A stretch of 64,000 bases of DNA from contig NW_022098076.1 in the NCBI RefSeq assembly GCF_002288925.2, forward strand, positions 70,781,858 through 70,845,857, written 5' to 3'. The position numbers were made by a program, and so were the translations under genes. Positions 62,776-64,000 of the stretch are shown in pieces; within the stretch, counting starts at the first letter, position 1, and each line of letters begins with the position of its first letter. This DNA comes from Delphinapterus leucas. Lineage: Eukaryota; Chordata; Mammalia; Artiodactyla; Monodontidae. The notes below the pieces were generated by a model. That model made no database searches and was not told the origin of the DNA. It worked only from the letters and a program-made list of their open reading frames with translations.

Positions 62776-64000
62776 ATCATCTAGAGAGCCTCTAAATAGC
62801 ACTCAGCCGTGGGACGTCAAATGAGAATTATTATTCCTAAAGCACACAGGATAAAACTCAAAGAATGCAGTTCAGAGATTAAAATAAATGAAGAATCCAC
62901 AAACTACTCTCTAACTTCCAAAGTACAGAACTCTAAAAATCTCTCTTTAAACATTGGAGAAAGAAAGAAAAGAAGCATCTTCTCAAGCAGAATTAAATAA
63001 ATTGGGGATTATGTACCGAAAATCTCCTTCAGGATATAAGACTTCTCAGAAGAAAAATCACATCCACTAAAATAAAATCCTGTTACTTTGAAAAATGTTG
63101 TAAAGTTTGCTCTCATCTTCTGCTTGGAGCTCACTAGTAACCCTCAATTGGAGAAACTGCAGTGACACAAAGTTTCTTCACATTTGCAGTGGTGAGGAGG
63201 TGGCATCCTTAATCATCTCAGGCTAATTGTCTTTATTCTTGTTTATTGAATTACATTGTTTTTTGCAGACTCAGTGTCAGAATTTGCTTTTATTAATGAA
63301 GAATACATATTATTAAACTCATTTAAAGGTTCTATTCTATTACTCTGTGCATCACCAGGGGGCAGCACAATTCCCAAAGAACATTCCTTTGACTTAAAGA
63401 AAAGTTACAGTGGCATAATTGGTCCCAAACTCTGTCGCAGCTTTAGGCATACACAGCTTTATTCCAATTTTTTCCCTGCAATGAATGTAGACTAAAACTA
63501 GCTGGATTCAGGGAATTATACCTACAAAGAGGAATACGCATATGAGCCTCCAGCACACCTAGTATAACCCAAAAGGGGAGGAAGTATCAATAGAGGTGTG
63601 TGTATTTGTGTATCATCTTTGTGAGGTACAAGAACAATCAAGTTATTATCATTTTCAGAATTCCCTCACAGTTTGAAAATAAATGTGAGAGAAAAACATA
63701 TGAAATGGTATCATTTTCTCTTGATAACAGGAGAAGGAATCATAAGAAATATAATCTACTATGTACTTTGCAAAGTCCTGGAGATGAAGGAGGGCTGGAC
63801 AGGTGAAGAAAAGAGGAGACATCAAAGATAAAGAAAACATACTTGCTTTTTTAACAGAATTTATAGATCAAACACACCACAAATTGATAAATAACAATTA
63901 ACCTATTATATTTTACCTTTACTTTTGATTTGCCAAATTCATGCAAATGATACATGGAAAGGGTAATTTATCTTTTCATGCCTTACCTGTTGGTAAAACC
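62776..64000. other. Repeat-poor intron with a CTCF-like site
   Basis: No repeat recognised. The frame at 63256-63495 has no domain. 63230-63480 is the least repeat-like stretch and contains the second CTCF-like motif. Confidence 0.4.
63353..63368 (+). promoter_or_regulatory. CTCF-like motif 2
   Basis: CACCAGGGGGCAGCAC matches the CTCF core CCACCAGGGGGCAGC closely. Same orientation as the motif at 61674, 1.7 kb away. Confidence 0.5.

Overview
This is vertebrate nuclear DNA, almost certainly from a cetacean and probably a toothed whale. It is AT-rich, with no operons and no long open reading frames. It holds tRNA-derived SINEs of the CHR class known from whales, hippos and ruminants, including two copies (33253-33442 and 36158-36372) of the GC-rich subtype I associate with whale and dolphin genomes. 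It also has a cetartiodactyl-type L1 3' end, and ancient mammal-wide MIR, L2 and L3/CR1 remnants throughout.

The only protein-coding sequence I can support is one 152-bp exon on the minus strand, 44813-44964. It carries a consensus acceptor and donor. It encodes the start of the mature extracellular part of the receptor tyrosine kinase ERBB4 (HER4): residues 29-78 plus the last two bases of codon 28, in human numbering recalled from memory. The window is therefore an internal slice of ERBB4 on the minus strand: 44965-64000 is the end of intron 1 and 1-44812 is the beginning of intron 2. ERBB4 introns 1 and 2 are very large in mammals, so a 64-kb window with one exon is expected.

Layout: 1-5 kb holds L1 fragments, a split L1 with an inverted 35-bp copy of its own 3' part, and an L3/CR1 reverse-transcriptase relic. 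5-13 kb holds several MIRs, an AT-rich palindromic tract, a CHR SINE and a long L2. 13-33 kb is mostly unassigned AT-rich intron with MIR, L2, hAT and SINE copies. 33-36.4 kb is a repeat cluster with three SINEs nested in L2, L1 and MIR. 36.4-44.8 kb is mostly unassigned sequence leading to exon 2. An antisense-free L1 3' end (same strand as the gene) lies about 165 bp upstream of exon 2 in intron 1, followed by a MaLR LTR, L2s, a target-site-flanked young L1 (51.9-52.6 kb), a twin-primed inverted L1 (55.9-56.4 kb), a full CHR SINE (56.7-57.0 kb) and a head-to-tail pair of L1 3' ends (58.4-59.3 kb). Two CTCF-like motifs lie at 61.67 and 63.35 kb.

I found no new biological system. The best leads are the CTCF-like pair, the 35-bp inverted repeat in a split L1, the twin-primed L1, and a few repeat-free stretches that may be conserved intronic regulatory elements. 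Repeat calls come from recalled consensus sequences without alignment, so boundaries are approximate except where target-site duplications fix them.
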